This document shows positions 46,679-55,447 of a stretch of DNA of 64,000 bases, piece after piece. Both the position numbers and the translations under genes were made by a program. Numbering within the stretch: position 1 is the first letter of the stretch; the number at the start of each line of letters is the position of its first letter. Source of the stretch: Allomuricauda sp. (lineage in GTDB: Bacteria > Bacteroidota > Bacteroidia > Flavobacteriales > Flavobacteriaceae); the NCBI GenBank assembly GCA_003712125.1, contig RHLF01000001.1, positions 1,240,001 to 1,304,000 on the forward strand, read 5' to 3'. Below the pieces are notes generated by a model, which searched no databases, was not told where the DNA came from, and worked only from the letters and a program-made list of their open reading frames with translations.

Positions 46679-47290
46679 TTATTTTTTCTTGAGGAATAAA
46701 TTTTCTTTGATGCTTTTTAAGCGTTTGAAAGCTTTTTTATTCAATTTTTGGTTTTCTATTTTTTCTTTCGCATTGGGGTCGTAGAGCATACCGGTACATA
46801 GGCACATCTTGCGTTCGGTTCGGGTTAGAATATCAAAATTCTTGCAGGTTTGGCATCCTTTCCAAAACTCGGGGTCATCGGTCAATTCTGAAAAAGTAAC
46901 AGGTTTATAACCCAAATCATAGTTCATCTTCATTACGGGTAAGCCGGTGGTGATCCCAAAGATTTTTGCATCTGGAAATTTCTCTTTGGACAACTCAAAA
47001 ACGCGTTTTTTGATTCTTTTTGCCAATCCTTGCCCTCGATAGTCAGGATGTACAATGAGTCCTGAATTTGCTACAAAGCCTTTGTTGCCCCAAACTTCGA
47101 TATAGCAAAAGCCAGCAAAAATATCTTGGTCCAACGCAATAATGGCGTTACCATTTTGCAACCTCTTGATGATATATTCAGGCGTGCGCTGCGCAATACC
47201 GGTACCACGAACTTTTGCTGATTCGGTGATGGTATCGCTTATTATTTGCGCGTATTTAAAATGTGATTCGTTAGCAACTACAATTTTCAT
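46679..47290 (-). CDS. GNAT acetyltransferase family, probable first enzyme of arginine synthesis
   Basis: 203 aa, first gene of the arginine operon. The GNAT acyl-CoA motif is seen as GLIVHPDYRGQGLAKRIKKR (the R/Q-x-x-G-x-G/A type pyrophosphate loop). A Cys-rich C-terminal extension, CQTCKNF ... MCLCTG, could bind a metal, followed by a very Lys-rich tail. No ArgA or ArgJ gene is present, so this protein is the best candidate for N-acylglutamate synthase; from memory, Bacteroides uses a GNAT in the equivalent operon as N-succinylglutamate synthase. Acyl donor specificity is inferred, not shown. Confidence 0.75.
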   Translation of the reverse strand: MKIVVANESHFKYAQIISDTITESAKVRGTGIAQRTPEYIIKRLQNGNAIIALDQDIFAGFCYIEVWGNKGFVANSGLIVHPDYRGQGLAKRIKKRVFELSKEKFPDAKIFGITTGLPVMKMNYDLGYKPVTFSELTDDPEFWKGCQTCKNFDILTRTERKMCLCTGMLYDPNAKEKIENQKLNKKAFKRLKSIKENLFLKKK

Positions 47291-47370
47291 TGCTGACTTT
47301 TTAACTGAAACAAAAAAATGAAAAACTTTATTTGAAGGGGAATGGACTCACCTAATCCCAAAATCGATGT

Positions 47371-47424
47371 GCACCCTTACGGGCGGCGACGGGGCGCGAA
47401 CGGACGGACTGGAGCGCTGTGGCT
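47371..47424 (-). other. GC-rich structured leader upstream of the arginine operon
   Basis: A patch of about 54 bases is strongly GC-rich in an AT-rich surrounding. Read on the operon strand it contains CGCCC-GTAA-GGGTG, a 5-bp hairpin (one G-U pair) closed by a GNRA-type tetraloop, and GAGC...GCTC further upstream. It would lie within the roughly 165-nt leader of the operon if transcription starts at the promoter proposed here. It could be a cis-regulatory RNA or a dispersed extragenic repeat; neither is proven. Confidence 0.45.
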
Positions 47425-47464
47425 CAACGTAGTGAATATGTAAAGTTGTTCGTTCATTATGGGG

Positions 47465-47493
47465 TAAATGTACAAATTCCCTGAAACCCCCAA
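47465..47493 (-). promoter_or_regulatory. Putative promoter of the arginine operon
   Basis: On the minus strand TTGG, 17 bases, TACATTTA (7 of 8 TAnnTTTG positions). It sits just after the stop of the membrane glycosyltransferase gene and would give a leader of about 165 nt before the GNAT gene. Confidence 0.45.
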
Positions 47494-47503
47494 TATTTTG
47501 GTA

Positions 47504-48856
47504 TCACTTTTTACGAATCGTTGCAATTATGTTATGATTTTTCACGATTTCGTAGCCGAGATACATAAAAACAAAAAGATATTCAACGGCAATGACGCCC
47601 AAACTTTCTTTAAAATCGGGTTGCGAGTACGCATAATAACTTAAAATGACCAGGGCTGACCATAAAATGGTGTAGCGATAATTGGTAAAAAGACTCAAGC
47701 CCAAAAGGAATATAAGATACCATGGGTGTACCGTAGCCGACAATACATAATAGCCCGTTAACAAGATAAGCATCGATGTAAAGAGCGATTGCATTTTGTT
47801 ATAATCGCGGAATATCATCAAAAGAAAGGCCAATAAAAGAGTAAAGAGCGGCACTAAATCGCCATAATCCTTAACTATAATCCATGGCTTTTGGTCATAA
47901 TAAGCCACTGCAATAACCTTGACCAAATTATATACGCCCGCATTGAATTCGAAATTGGAGAACCAAAGGCCGATGGTGTCTGCATAATTATCCAAAAATT
48001 GTGGTGAATAAAAGGGGAGTAAGATTGCCATGCAAAACACGGCAACAACCCCATAGAACAGGAAACTTTTTTTAATCCCTAAAAAGGGCAGGAGAAGTGG
48101 TAAAAACAACAAGGGCACCAGTTTTAACATGATAGAAGCGGCATAAATGGGAGCCGCCCAGATTGTTTTGCCAATTGAAACCAAATACATCGCCCAAACA
48201 AACAAGAAAAACATGACACCTTCGAAATGCAGATTTCCGGTCAATTCAATAATGACCAATGGATTTAAGAAATACCAAAAAATGAGGTGTGGACTTTGGT
48301 TTAGGTGTTGCAGCAATTTTCTCCCAAAGTAAACAACACCGATATCGGCAAGGATAATAACAATTCTCATCCAAATAACACTCCGTAAAAGGCTACCCAT
48401 GCCGAGATAGGAACTCACCGAAAAAATCAATTGATTAATCGGGGGATAGTTGCTGTAATGCTTAGCGCTTAAGCTGCCCATACCTTTATGCAGGGCAAGT
48501 TTATTTGGTATATCGAAAGAAGGATTGTCAAGTAAGGCGTTTGGTGTAAACAGATAGGGATTGAGCCCGTTCTTGATCAATTCTCCATCCCAGATAAAGC
48601 GGTAAAAATCCTGTGATAGATTGGGCTCGGCAATCAGGAAAATTAACCGAAATAGGATGCCGACAACTAGCAGAAATTTAAAGTTCCATTTTTCAAATTG
48701 TAACAATTTGATCAGCAACAAGAAAAGTGCGGCGTAGAGTCCTGCTAGTTTTAGAAAATCTGCCCGATCCAAGTCATATGCAAAAACGGCATAAAAGACA
48801 AGACTCGCCAACGCCAGAAGAATTGGGATTTTATGCAGGTTCCAGTAAGAAGACAT
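47504..48856 (-). CDS. Polytopic membrane mannosyltransferase-like protein (GT-C fold)
   Basis: 450 aa with about 11-12 membrane helices. The first extracytoplasmic loop contains LSQDFYRFIWDGELIKNGLN, which matches the acidic loop of polyprenol-phosphate-mannose-dependent GT-C enzymes (PIG-M/MptB-like), where the Asp residues act in catalysis. NYPPINQLIFSV follows, as in that family. It should transfer a hexose from a lipid-phosphate donor on the outer face of the inner membrane. The Dol-P-Man-synthase-like gene two places upstream in the same operon could supply that donor. It starts 2 bases after the GT2 synthase stop. Confidence 0.78.
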   Translation of the reverse strand: MSSYWNLHKIPILLALASLVFYAVFAYDLDRADFLKLAGLYAALFLLLIKLLQFEKWNFKFLLVVGILFRLIFLIAEPNLSQDFYRFIWDGELIKNGLNPYLFTPNALLDNPSFDIPNKLALHKGMGSLSAKHYSNYPPINQLIFSVSSYLGMGSLLRSVIWMRIVIILADIGVVYFGRKLLQHLNQSPHLIFWYFLNPLVIIELTGNLHFEGVMFFLFVWAMYLVSIGKTIWAAPIYAASIMLKLVPLLFLPLLLPFLGIKKSFLFYGVVAVFCMAILLPFYSPQFLDNYADTIGLWFSNFEFNAGVYNLVKVIAVAYYDQKPWIIVKDYGDLVPLFTLLLAFLLMIFRDYNKMQSLFTSMLILLTGYYVLSATVHPWYLIFLLGLSLFTNYRYTILWSALVILSYYAYSQPDFKESLGVIAVEYLFVFMYLGYEIVKNHNIIATIRKK

Positions 48857-48858
48857 GA

Positions 48859-50349
48859 TTACGCCTTAGCTACCAACGATTTGAAAAATACAAAACCGAA
48901 TCCTAAGAATAACATCAAATGGAAGGGAAACAAACCGTAGTCATTTAAGGGTATGGCACTGTACATTCCGAAAAGGAAATAAATCATCAACACAAACTCC
49001 AAAATCATGTTCGGTGATAATTTTTTAGCAATGTATTTATTCCCTTTCCAGCTATCGGTCAAGCTATTAATATTGAATTTTGGCGTGCGCACAAACTCAC
49101 TTCGTTTGCCCAAATGACCTTCTAAAACGGCGATGGAATTATGAAGTGACAACCCCAGGGCCACTGAAAAGAAGGTAAAGAACAACTTCACATAGTCGAG
49201 GAATTTATCAAGTCCACCTCCCTGCATGCTTTTGTAGGTAAACCAATAGCAGAAAAACAAAATAATCGTGCTAATGATAAAGAAGCTGGTCACTTGAAAC
49301 ACCCAATCTAAATGACCGTAAGTGTTTTTTATATAAAGCATAGGGATGCTTAATAGCGAGACAAGAAAAACGCATAGGAACATCGAACTGTTCAACAAAT
49401 GCATTACCCCATGGAACTTTGTTTTAAAATCAATATTCTTTGCTGAAATCACGCTCAAAACGCTCTTTCTGAAGTTCTCTGCACCGCCTTTATTCCATCG
49501 AAATTGTTGGGAACGTGCCGCACTCATAACAACGGGTAGTTCAGCCGGTGTTTCGACATCTTCCAAATATTTAAACTTCCAATTTTTTAATTGTGCGCGG
49601 TAGCTCAAATCAAGATCTTCGGTAAGCGTATCACCTTCCCAATTACCCGCATCGATAATACATTCTTTTCTCCAGATTCCAGCCGTACCGTTGAAGTTGA
49701 TAAAATGTCCTTTTGAGTTTCTTCCCACCTGTTCTAAGGTAAAGTGGGCATCCAAAGCAAATGCCTGTATTCTCGTAAGTGTTGAATAATCGCGATTGAT
49801 GTGACCCCAACGTGTTTGGACCACACCAATTTCTGGGTCTTTGAAATAAGGAACAGTCTTTTTCAACCAATCGCTTTCAGGCATGAAATCTGCATCAAAT
49901 ATGGCCACAAATTCTCCCTTGGCAACTTCAAGACCTTCCTTAAGGGCACCGGCCTTAAAACCAACCCTATTCACCCTTGTTATGTGCTGAATATCCAATC
50001 CGGTATCTTGTAGCTCTTGCACCCTTTTTGCCGTGTCGACAACAGTGTCATCGGTGGAATCGTCCAAAACTTGAATTTCGAGCTTGCTTTTCGGATATTC
50101 AATTTTAGCAATATTATCAAGCAGGCGTTCCATAACGTACTCCTCGTTGTATACAGGAAGTTGGATGGTTACATGAGGAATTTCCCTGGGATCAAGGAGG
50201 TTGAATTTTGGCGCCTCAGCATTACGTTTTTTATACGTCAGGTAATTGACCAATAAATTCAGCTGCGCCAAACTATAGAAGAATATCAACATAAGAGCAA
50301 TACTGTAGATTGCAATGATGATGTAAGCAACGGTTAAACCTATGATCAT
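48859..50349 (-). CDS. Processive GT2 glycosyltransferase, cellulose synthase-like (CslA type)
   Basis: 496 aa. One N-terminal membrane helix, a cytoplasmic GT2 domain and three or four C-terminal helices. Catalytic features of processive beta-glycan synthases: QLPVYNE, LEIQVLDDSTDDT, FDADFMPE (DxD), TLTEDLDLSYRAQ (TED) and QQFRWNKGG (QxxRW). The order and size resemble plant CslA mannan/glucomannan synthases more than BcsA, because no PilZ domain is present. It should polymerise a beta-linked hexan and extrude it. Overlaps the upstream GT2 gene by 4 bases. Confidence 0.85.
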   Translation of the reverse strand: MIIGLTVAYIIIAIYSIALMLIFFYSLAQLNLLVNYLTYKKRNAEAPKFNLLDPREIPHVTIQLPVYNEEYVMERLLDNIAKIEYPKSKLEIQVLDDSTDDTVVDTAKRVQELQDTGLDIQHITRVNRVGFKAGALKEGLEVAKGEFVAIFDADFMPESDWLKKTVPYFKDPEIGVVQTRWGHINRDYSTLTRIQAFALDAHFTLEQVGRNSKGHFINFNGTAGIWRKECIIDAGNWEGDTLTEDLDLSYRAQLKNWKFKYLEDVETPAELPVVMSAARSQQFRWNKGGAENFRKSVLSVISAKNIDFKTKFHGVMHLLNSSMFLCVFLVSLLSIPMLYIKNTYGHLDWVFQVTSFFIISTIILFFCYWFTYKSMQGGGLDKFLDYVKLFFTFFSVALGLSLHNSIAVLEGHLGKRSEFVRTPKFNINSLTDSWKGNKYIAKKLSPNMILEFVLMIYFLFGMYSAIPLNDYGLFPFHLMLFLGFGFVFFKSLVAKA

Positions 50350-51035
50350 TTTACACTGTATTTAAAAATCCAACCTAAAATTTTTATGCCTGCAAATATA
50401 GCACCTTTTATGGTTCCTGAAACTTTTGAGACACCTATTCGACGTTTGTAACGCACTGGTACCTCTTTGTAAGCCAGTTTTTTACGAATTGCCTTAAGCT
50501 GCATCTCTACCGTCCACCCATAGGTCTTGTCTTGCATTCCCAATTCCTTGAGTTTTTCGTATTTAATCGCACGAAACGGACCTAAATCAGTAAAATTCGC
50601 CCCAAAAAATAGACGCATCAATAAAGTGGCCAACCAGTTCCCAAAAATTTGGGGCAAAGTCATCGAACCGGCTTCCCTAAGTTCTTTTTTTCTAGCTCCA
50701 ATCACCAAATCGATGTCTTCCTTTATAATAGGGGCAACGATTTTATCCAATTCTTCAGGATAATCACTGTAGTCCCCATCAAGAAATACGATAATATCGG
50801 GTAGTTTGGATTGTTTATCAACGTAATCCATACCGGCCAAACAGGCATAACCGTATCCCGGCTTCGATTCATCAACCACTGTAGCACCTGCGGCCAAAGC
50901 ATTTTTGGCCGTATTGTCAGATGAATTGTTGTTGACCACAATAATTTCAGAAACTGATCTTGGAATGTCAGCAATAACTTTGGGAATTGATTCCTCTTCG
51001 TTGAAGGCGGGAATAATAACTTTAATATTCGTCAT
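50346..51035 (-). CDS. GT2 glycosyltransferase, polyprenyl-phosphate hexose synthase-like (DPM1 type)
   Basis: 229 aa. N-terminal KVIIPAFNEEESIPKVIADI, then IIVVNNNSSDNTAKNA and VFLDGDYSDYPEEL (DxD-like DGD). The lack of long C-terminal helices and the YGWTVEMQLKAIRKKLAYKE segment are typical of DPM1-like enzymes that load mannose or glucose on a polyprenyl phosphate. The last gene of this operon, a GT-C enzyme, would need such a donor. Start overlaps the stop of the MORN-like gene by one base. Confidence 0.82.
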   Translation of the reverse strand: MTNIKVIIPAFNEEESIPKVIADIPRSVSEIIVVNNNSSDNTAKNALAAGATVVDESKPGYGYACLAGMDYVDKQSKLPDIIVFLDGDYSDYPEELDKIVAPIIKEDIDLVIGARKKELREAGSMTLPQIFGNWLATLLMRLFFGANFTDLGPFRAIKYEKLKELGMQDKTYGWTVEMQLKAIRKKLAYKEVPVRYKRRIGVSKVSGTIKGAIFAGIKILGWIFKYSVK

Positions 51036-51505
51036 TATTTGAGGTCAGATAGTTTGTTCTCTTTTTTAAAGCTGGTAAAACTAAACCATTCCTTAATTTT
51101 TTTGCCGTTTTTGAATTTTTCTGCTGACTTTAATTCTTCATCAATGTATTTAAGGCAATAGCCATTTTTGATACCGTCTTTAAGTTGGCATTTGTGGTTT
51201 ATGTGTCCATTTTCGTCATAAAATAGCCACCATGCTACCTTTTGCCCCTGTTCCATATGTCCTTCCATCTCCAACCGTCCGCTTTCGGTATAAAAATACC
51301 AGTAACCCTCTTTATGGTTCATGGAATAATGGCCCTGTTCCCTAAGATTGCCGTTGGCATAGAAATATTTCCAGTATTTCTCCTTTGATTCCCCTTTTTT
51401 CCAGCCCTGCGATTTAATGGAGCCGTTCTCATGGTAATCACGGTGGTATATTTCACGAGCGGGCAAGACTAAGAGCGCTACAAAGATGAGGTATGTACGG
51501 AGCAT
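51035..51505 (-). CDS. MORN-like (YwqK-type) repeat protein, exported
   Basis: 156 aa with an N-terminal hydrophobic segment MLRTYLIFVALLVLP. At least four MORN-variant repeats of the form Y-x-E/A-N/S-G-x-L/I-x-x-x-G-x-x-x-x-G-x-x-x-G-x-W-x-x-Y are seen (YANGNLREQGHY, YTESGRLEMEGHM, YDENGHINHKC). Automatic annotation often calls these toxin-antitoxin YwqK antitoxins; nothing here supports a toxin-antitoxin role. It is 1 base after the polyferredoxin stop, inside the glycosyltransferase operon. Confidence 0.8.
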   Translation of the reverse strand: MLRTYLIFVALLVLPAREIYHRDYHENGSIKSQGWKKGESKEKYWKYFYANGNLREQGHYSMNHKEGYWYFYTESGRLEMEGHMEQGQKVAWWLFYDENGHINHKCQLKDGIKNGYCLKYIDEELKSAEKFKNGKKIKEWFSFTSFKKENKLSDLK

Positions 51506-51506
51506 T

Positions 51507-53111
51507 TTATTTTTGGTTCACCAAGTTCATTAAATCAACATCATTGCCCAATAATACCTGGTTGCTGTCGATACGACCCTTCAAAGGTCCGTTTTCGAGC
51601 TTTAAGACCCCGCGAGGACATACGGCAGAACATATACCACAACCCACACAACTCGAGCGAACAATGTTTTCACCTTTTTGCGCATAGGCCCGAACGTCAA
51701 TACCCATTTCACAGTAGGTAGAACAATTTCCGCATGAAATGCATTGCCCTCCGTTAGTGGTAATTCGAAATCGGGAAAACAACCTTTGTTGGAAACCTAA
51801 AATGGCAGCCATGGGACATCCAAAACGGCACCAGACGCGATTGCCAAATATGGGATAAAACCCGGTTCCAATGACACCTGAGAAAATACTTCCAATTAAA
51901 AAGGAATATGACTTTCTTAGGGTTTCAGACTTAAAAAGGAACACATTGCCTTCCCCGCTGAAATAATGAAAGCCGATTAAGGCCATAATGATGACAAAAT
52001 ACCCTATCGCGCCATATTTGGCATCTTTCTGGAATTGCTCACGTTTGAAAACCATGACCAACACAAATATTGTGGTCAACAAGCCACCAACGCCCAATAA
52101 GAAAGTACTTTTGGTCAACCAGTACTTGCTTGTGTCCGTTCCCAAATAGGAGTAGATTACTGCAGTAGTCATCAAGGTCACAAATACCACAACGCTATGT
52201 ACGACCCAACGCTCGATCTTCCAAGCTTTTACAGATTTATCACTTAATTGACGAAAAGAATCTCCTGCAGTTTCGGCGAGACCCCCACAACCACAAACCC
52301 ATGAACAATACCAACGTTTTCCAAAACGATAGGTCAAAATGGGGCTAATCACGAAAATGGTAACAATACCAAAAATGAGCATTGCAAACCCTATGTCACC
52401 TGAGCTTAAAAATCCTTTAATCCGATACCCTTCAAAATTGTAATAATTTAAGGGCCACATATTTTTTAAATCGTAATAAGGAAGGCTACCACCATTAAGA
52501 ACCGAGCTTCCATTGAGCCTTGCCATAAACTCTGGGATGAGAAAGGCAAATCCGAGCTGAAAAAACATCACGCTAAAGGTTCTTATTTTTTCATATCTAT
52601 TATGACGGTACTTCCAAATGAACTTGATGCCAAAAGCCAAAATAGCTACGGTGTACAGGGTGCCATAAACGAACCATTGACTTGCAGGATTGCCACTTAA
52701 GGCTTTGCTCAAGGGGTCAAAAAGGCCAATAACGCCTTTGTTATCACCACCGCTGACCAATCCCAAATACTCCGGATAGAAATACAGGATAATATAAAAT
52801 CCTGTCAAGGCTATACCTGCTATCCATCCCCAGAAACCTTTGCTTGAAATGGATTTAAACCAAACCCCATCATTTTTGATGCCGGGCTCTTTTTTTGAAT
52901 AGGCGTCCCATGAAAACCAAATGGTTCCCACTGAGATGGCCATCAAAGAAATGCTGAGCCATGTCGCTTTGCCAGGAAAGTTTACGTTAAATGCCGCCAA
53001 TAATAAAATTGCCAAACCAAACATTCCCAGCAAAGTGGCCAATTTCTGATTTCGGCTTAAGGTTACTGGAGGTTGACCTGTTAAGGCCATACTTCTATCG
53101 TAATTGCTCAT
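51507..53111 (-). CDS. Membrane polyferredoxin (NapH/NosR-like 4Fe-4S protein)
   Basis: 534 aa. About nine to ten membrane helices, with two cytoplasmic Cys motifs between helices (WYCSWVCGCGG and VWCRFGCPM) and a C-terminal pair of classical 4Fe-4S motifs: CISCGNCSTYCEMGIDV and CVGCGICSAVCPRG. This layout is that of NapH, NosR C-terminal and related membrane electron carriers. It probably passes electrons between a quinone or NAD(P)H source and an acceptor; the neighbouring flavoprotein (6 bases upstream) is the likely partner. No nitrate or nitrous oxide reductase gene is in the window, so the acceptor is unknown. Confidence 0.85.
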   Translation of the reverse strand: MSNYDRSMALTGQPPVTLSRNQKLATLLGMFGLAILLLAAFNVNFPGKATWLSISLMAISVGTIWFSWDAYSKKEPGIKNDGVWFKSISSKGFWGWIAGIALTGFYIILYFYPEYLGLVSGGDNKGVIGLFDPLSKALSGNPASQWFVYGTLYTVAILAFGIKFIWKYRHNRYEKIRTFSVMFFQLGFAFLIPEFMARLNGSSVLNGGSLPYYDLKNMWPLNYYNFEGYRIKGFLSSGDIGFAMLIFGIVTIFVISPILTYRFGKRWYCSWVCGCGGLAETAGDSFRQLSDKSVKAWKIERWVVHSVVVFVTLMTTAVIYSYLGTDTSKYWLTKSTFLLGVGGLLTTIFVLVMVFKREQFQKDAKYGAIGYFVIIMALIGFHYFSGEGNVFLFKSETLRKSYSFLIGSIFSGVIGTGFYPIFGNRVWCRFGCPMAAILGFQQRLFSRFRITTNGGQCISCGNCSTYCEMGIDVRAYAQKGENIVRSSCVGCGICSAVCPRGVLKLENGPLKGRIDSNQVLLGNDVDLMNLVNQK

Positions 53112-53117
53112 TTTGAA

Positions 53118-54467
53118 TTAGTTGAGTTGAAATATTCGTTTGATACTTTTCTTTTTTGTCTTGACAGATTTGCCATAATTGGCATTGTACTGGGCAACAA
53201 TTTCTCCCTCATATTGCTTGTAGAATTCGGGATCAAAATTTGCATCAGCAAGGTGCTCCATGATATAATCTGCATCGCGTTCTTCTGTTAGCCATCGGTC
53301 AAAAACTTCATGCCGCATGCGTATACCAAAGGTGTTAATGCCCAAAAATTTGTTTGTTTCCTTATCAAAGGCCATGGTTATACAAACCTTGTCCGATTCA
53401 TGACGCCAATGAAATTGTACTTCGTAATCCTTTTTGCCACGTGCCCCAAAAACCCAACCATAGGTTTGGTACTCGATATCCAAGAACTTGGCTGAGTTGA
53501 ACCAGTGACCAGGTCGGTACTCCATTCGATTACCACATATGGTCTGGGCCACAGTTTCGCCCATCATTCGTCCTGTATACCAGACGGCCTCGATGGGTCT
53601 GCGATTTCCAATGGCCTCATGTTGCTCGGCACAATCACCAATCGCATAGATGTCTTTGATATTGGTTTCAAGAAATCGATTCACCTTAACCCCACGGCCC
53701 AATTCGATGCCGGAGTCTTTAAGAAAGTCAATGTTTGGAGAAACACCTGCAGTAAGTCCTACCAGGTCACAGGGAAGTTCCTCTCCTGTTTCTTGGATGA
53801 TTATAGATTTTACCCTTCCGTTTTCATCAGCAATAATTTCTTTCAGATTGGTACCCAACCGTAAATCAATATGATGCTCTTTGATGTGCTCATTGATCAT
53901 TTGGGATTCCCCTTCAGGTAGTACACCATTCCAGAAACTACTTTCGCGAACCAAAAAGGTAACGGGGATGTCACGACTTCTCAACATTTCAGCCAATTCT
54001 ATTCCGATGAGTCCACCACCAACTATTACCGCCCGTTTGCATACATCTTTATTCGGTGCATTTGTTTCCAATAAATCAAGGTCTTGTTTTGAATAGAGAC
54101 CTTGTACCCCATGTAAATCTTGTCCCGGCCAGCCAAACTTATTGGGCTTGGATCCCGTGGCTATAATTAATTTGTCATAGTGCAAAGCCCTAGAACCATC
54201 AATGGAAAGCTTTTTGGTTTTGGTATCTATGCCACTGACGAAACCTCGAACCAATTCGATGCGGTTCTTTTTCCAAAACCAGTTTTCGTAGGGCTGTATG
54301 TGTTCAAACTTCATATGGCCCATGTAAACATACATCAAGGCCGTTCTCGAGAAGAAGTAATCCGTTTCTGCGGATACAATTATGATTCTTTTGTCTGATA
54401 GTTTGCGGATATGTCTGGCGGCACTAACGCCGGCTATCCCGTTTCCAATTATGACAATGTTCTCCAT
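53118..54467 (-). CDS. FAD/NAD(P)-dependent pyridine nucleotide-disulfide-type oxidoreductase
   Basis: 449 aa. FAD-binding NIVIIGNGIAGVSAARHI at the N-terminus, NAD-binding RAVIVGGGLIGIELAEML in the middle, and the second FAD motif in IKDIYAIGDCAEQHEA. There is no redox-active CxxxxC, so it is of the ferredoxin/rubredoxin/nitrite-reductase NAD-domain type rather than a disulfide reductase. The C-terminal 100 residues are an extra domain without a recognised motif. It is the first gene of the minus-strand operon and most likely reduces or is reduced by the polyferredoxin next to it. Confidence 0.88.
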   Translation of the reverse strand: MENIVIIGNGIAGVSAARHIRKLSDKRIIIVSAETDYFFSRTALMYVYMGHMKFEHIQPYENWFWKKNRIELVRGFVSGIDTKTKKLSIDGSRALHYDKLIIATGSKPNKFGWPGQDLHGVQGLYSKQDLDLLETNAPNKDVCKRAVIVGGGLIGIELAEMLRSRDIPVTFLVRESSFWNGVLPEGESQMINEHIKEHHIDLRLGTNLKEIIADENGRVKSIIIQETGEELPCDLVGLTAGVSPNIDFLKDSGIELGRGVKVNRFLETNIKDIYAIGDCAEQHEAIGNRRPIEAVWYTGRMMGETVAQTICGNRMEYRPGHWFNSAKFLDIEYQTYGWVFGARGKKDYEVQFHWRHESDKVCITMAFDKETNKFLGINTFGIRMRHEVFDRWLTEERDADYIMEHLADANFDPEFYKQYEGEIVAQYNANYGKSVKTKKKSIKRIFQLN

Positions 54468-54500
54468 TGATTTATTGTTGGTTGAAAATTGTGTCGCTAC

Positions 54501-54508
54501 TAAAGATA
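54501..54508 (-). promoter_or_regulatory. Putative -7 element of the flavoprotein/glycosyltransferase operon
   Basis: TATCTTTA on the minus strand, 7 of 8 positions of TAnnTTTG, 34 bases upstream of the ATG at 54467. No clear -33 element is seen. Confidence 0.4.
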
Positions 54509-54700
54509 GAAACTTAACAGGGGACTTTAATTTAGAAAGAGTTTAAATTTTTCGTCTACTGTAAGGATATGATGTCATTCTCGTACCCGCATCTCATTGA
54601 TACTTAAATCATTAAATATTTCTTAAAACTTCAATTTTTTGTATGTCTGGGTCATTTGCTACGACTCATGGTCTAAATTTTGATCAACTAGCAATTCATT

Positions 54701-55423
54701 ATGAAATCAAGAATACTTTTTACGGCTTTGCTCTCAATATTCATATTTCAAAAGGGTATGGCCCAAAGCACTTCAGATTTTTTCGATTCGGCCAATACAT
54801 TTTATAACACCTATATAAAAGATGGTTTGGTTGATTATAAGGCAATCCAAACCAATCCGGATGATTTAAATAATCTGTTACAGCTTGCCAAAGAATTAAA
54901 CATTTCCAAAGACGATGAGAAGGTGTACCAGGCTTTTTGGATCAATGCCTATAACCTTCAAGTAATTCAGGGAATCGTAGCACACTACCCGGTAAATTCA
55001 CCGTTGGATATTAATGGCTTTTTCGATAAAACAGCGCGAGCGATAGGAGGAAAACAGATTACCCTGAATGATATCGAGAACAAATTGCTTCGGGGTAATT
55101 TTCCAAATGAGGCCCGATTTCATTTTGTTCTGGTCTGTGCTGGCTTAGGTTGTCCACCGATAATCAATACTGCATATACACCGGGCAATCTCGAAATGCT
55201 CTTGCAAAAACAAACTGAGGCAGCACTGAATAACCCTAGTTTCATTCGAGTAAAGGGAAAAAGAGTACAGCTTTCGCAAATATTTGAATGGTACAAGGAA
55301 GATTTTATCCGTGATGGAAAATCTGAAATCGACTTTGTGAACCAATTCAGACAGTCACCTCTAGATACGTCGGCAAAGGTTGGCTATTATACTTACGATT
55401 GGACCTTGAACGACATCAAATAA
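54701..55423 (+). CDS. DUF547 protein, exported
   Basis: 240 aa. Signal peptide SRILFTALLSIFIFQKGMAQ, no lipobox. DUF547 core: GLVDYKAIQTNPDDLNNLL, FWINAYNLQVIQGIV and the conserved HFVLVCAGLGCPPIINTAYT block with Cys and His. DUF547 has a papain-like arrangement in some predictions, but no activity is established. It is the first gene of the plus-strand cluster, divergent from the flavoprotein operon across 233 bases, and 24 bases before the beta-barrel gene. Confidence 0.88.
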   Translation: MKSRILFTALLSIFIFQKGMAQSTSDFFDSANTFYNTYIKDGLVDYKAIQTNPDDLNNLLQLAKELNISKDDEKVYQAFWINAYNLQVIQGIVAHYPVNSPLDINGFFDKTARAIGGKQITLNDIENKLLRGNFPNEARFHFVLVCAGLGCPPIINTAYTPGNLEMLLQKQTEAALNNPSFIRVKGKRVQLSQIFEWYKEDFIRDGKSEIDFVNQFRQSPLDTSAKVGYYTYDWTLNDIK

Positions 55424-55447
55424 AAACAACTTTCTAAAAACAAAATC

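Noticed and set aside
51035-51505. Toxin-antitoxin antitoxin (YwqK) call
   Set aside because: Only MORN-like repeats are present and no toxin gene is adjacent; the label would be misleading.
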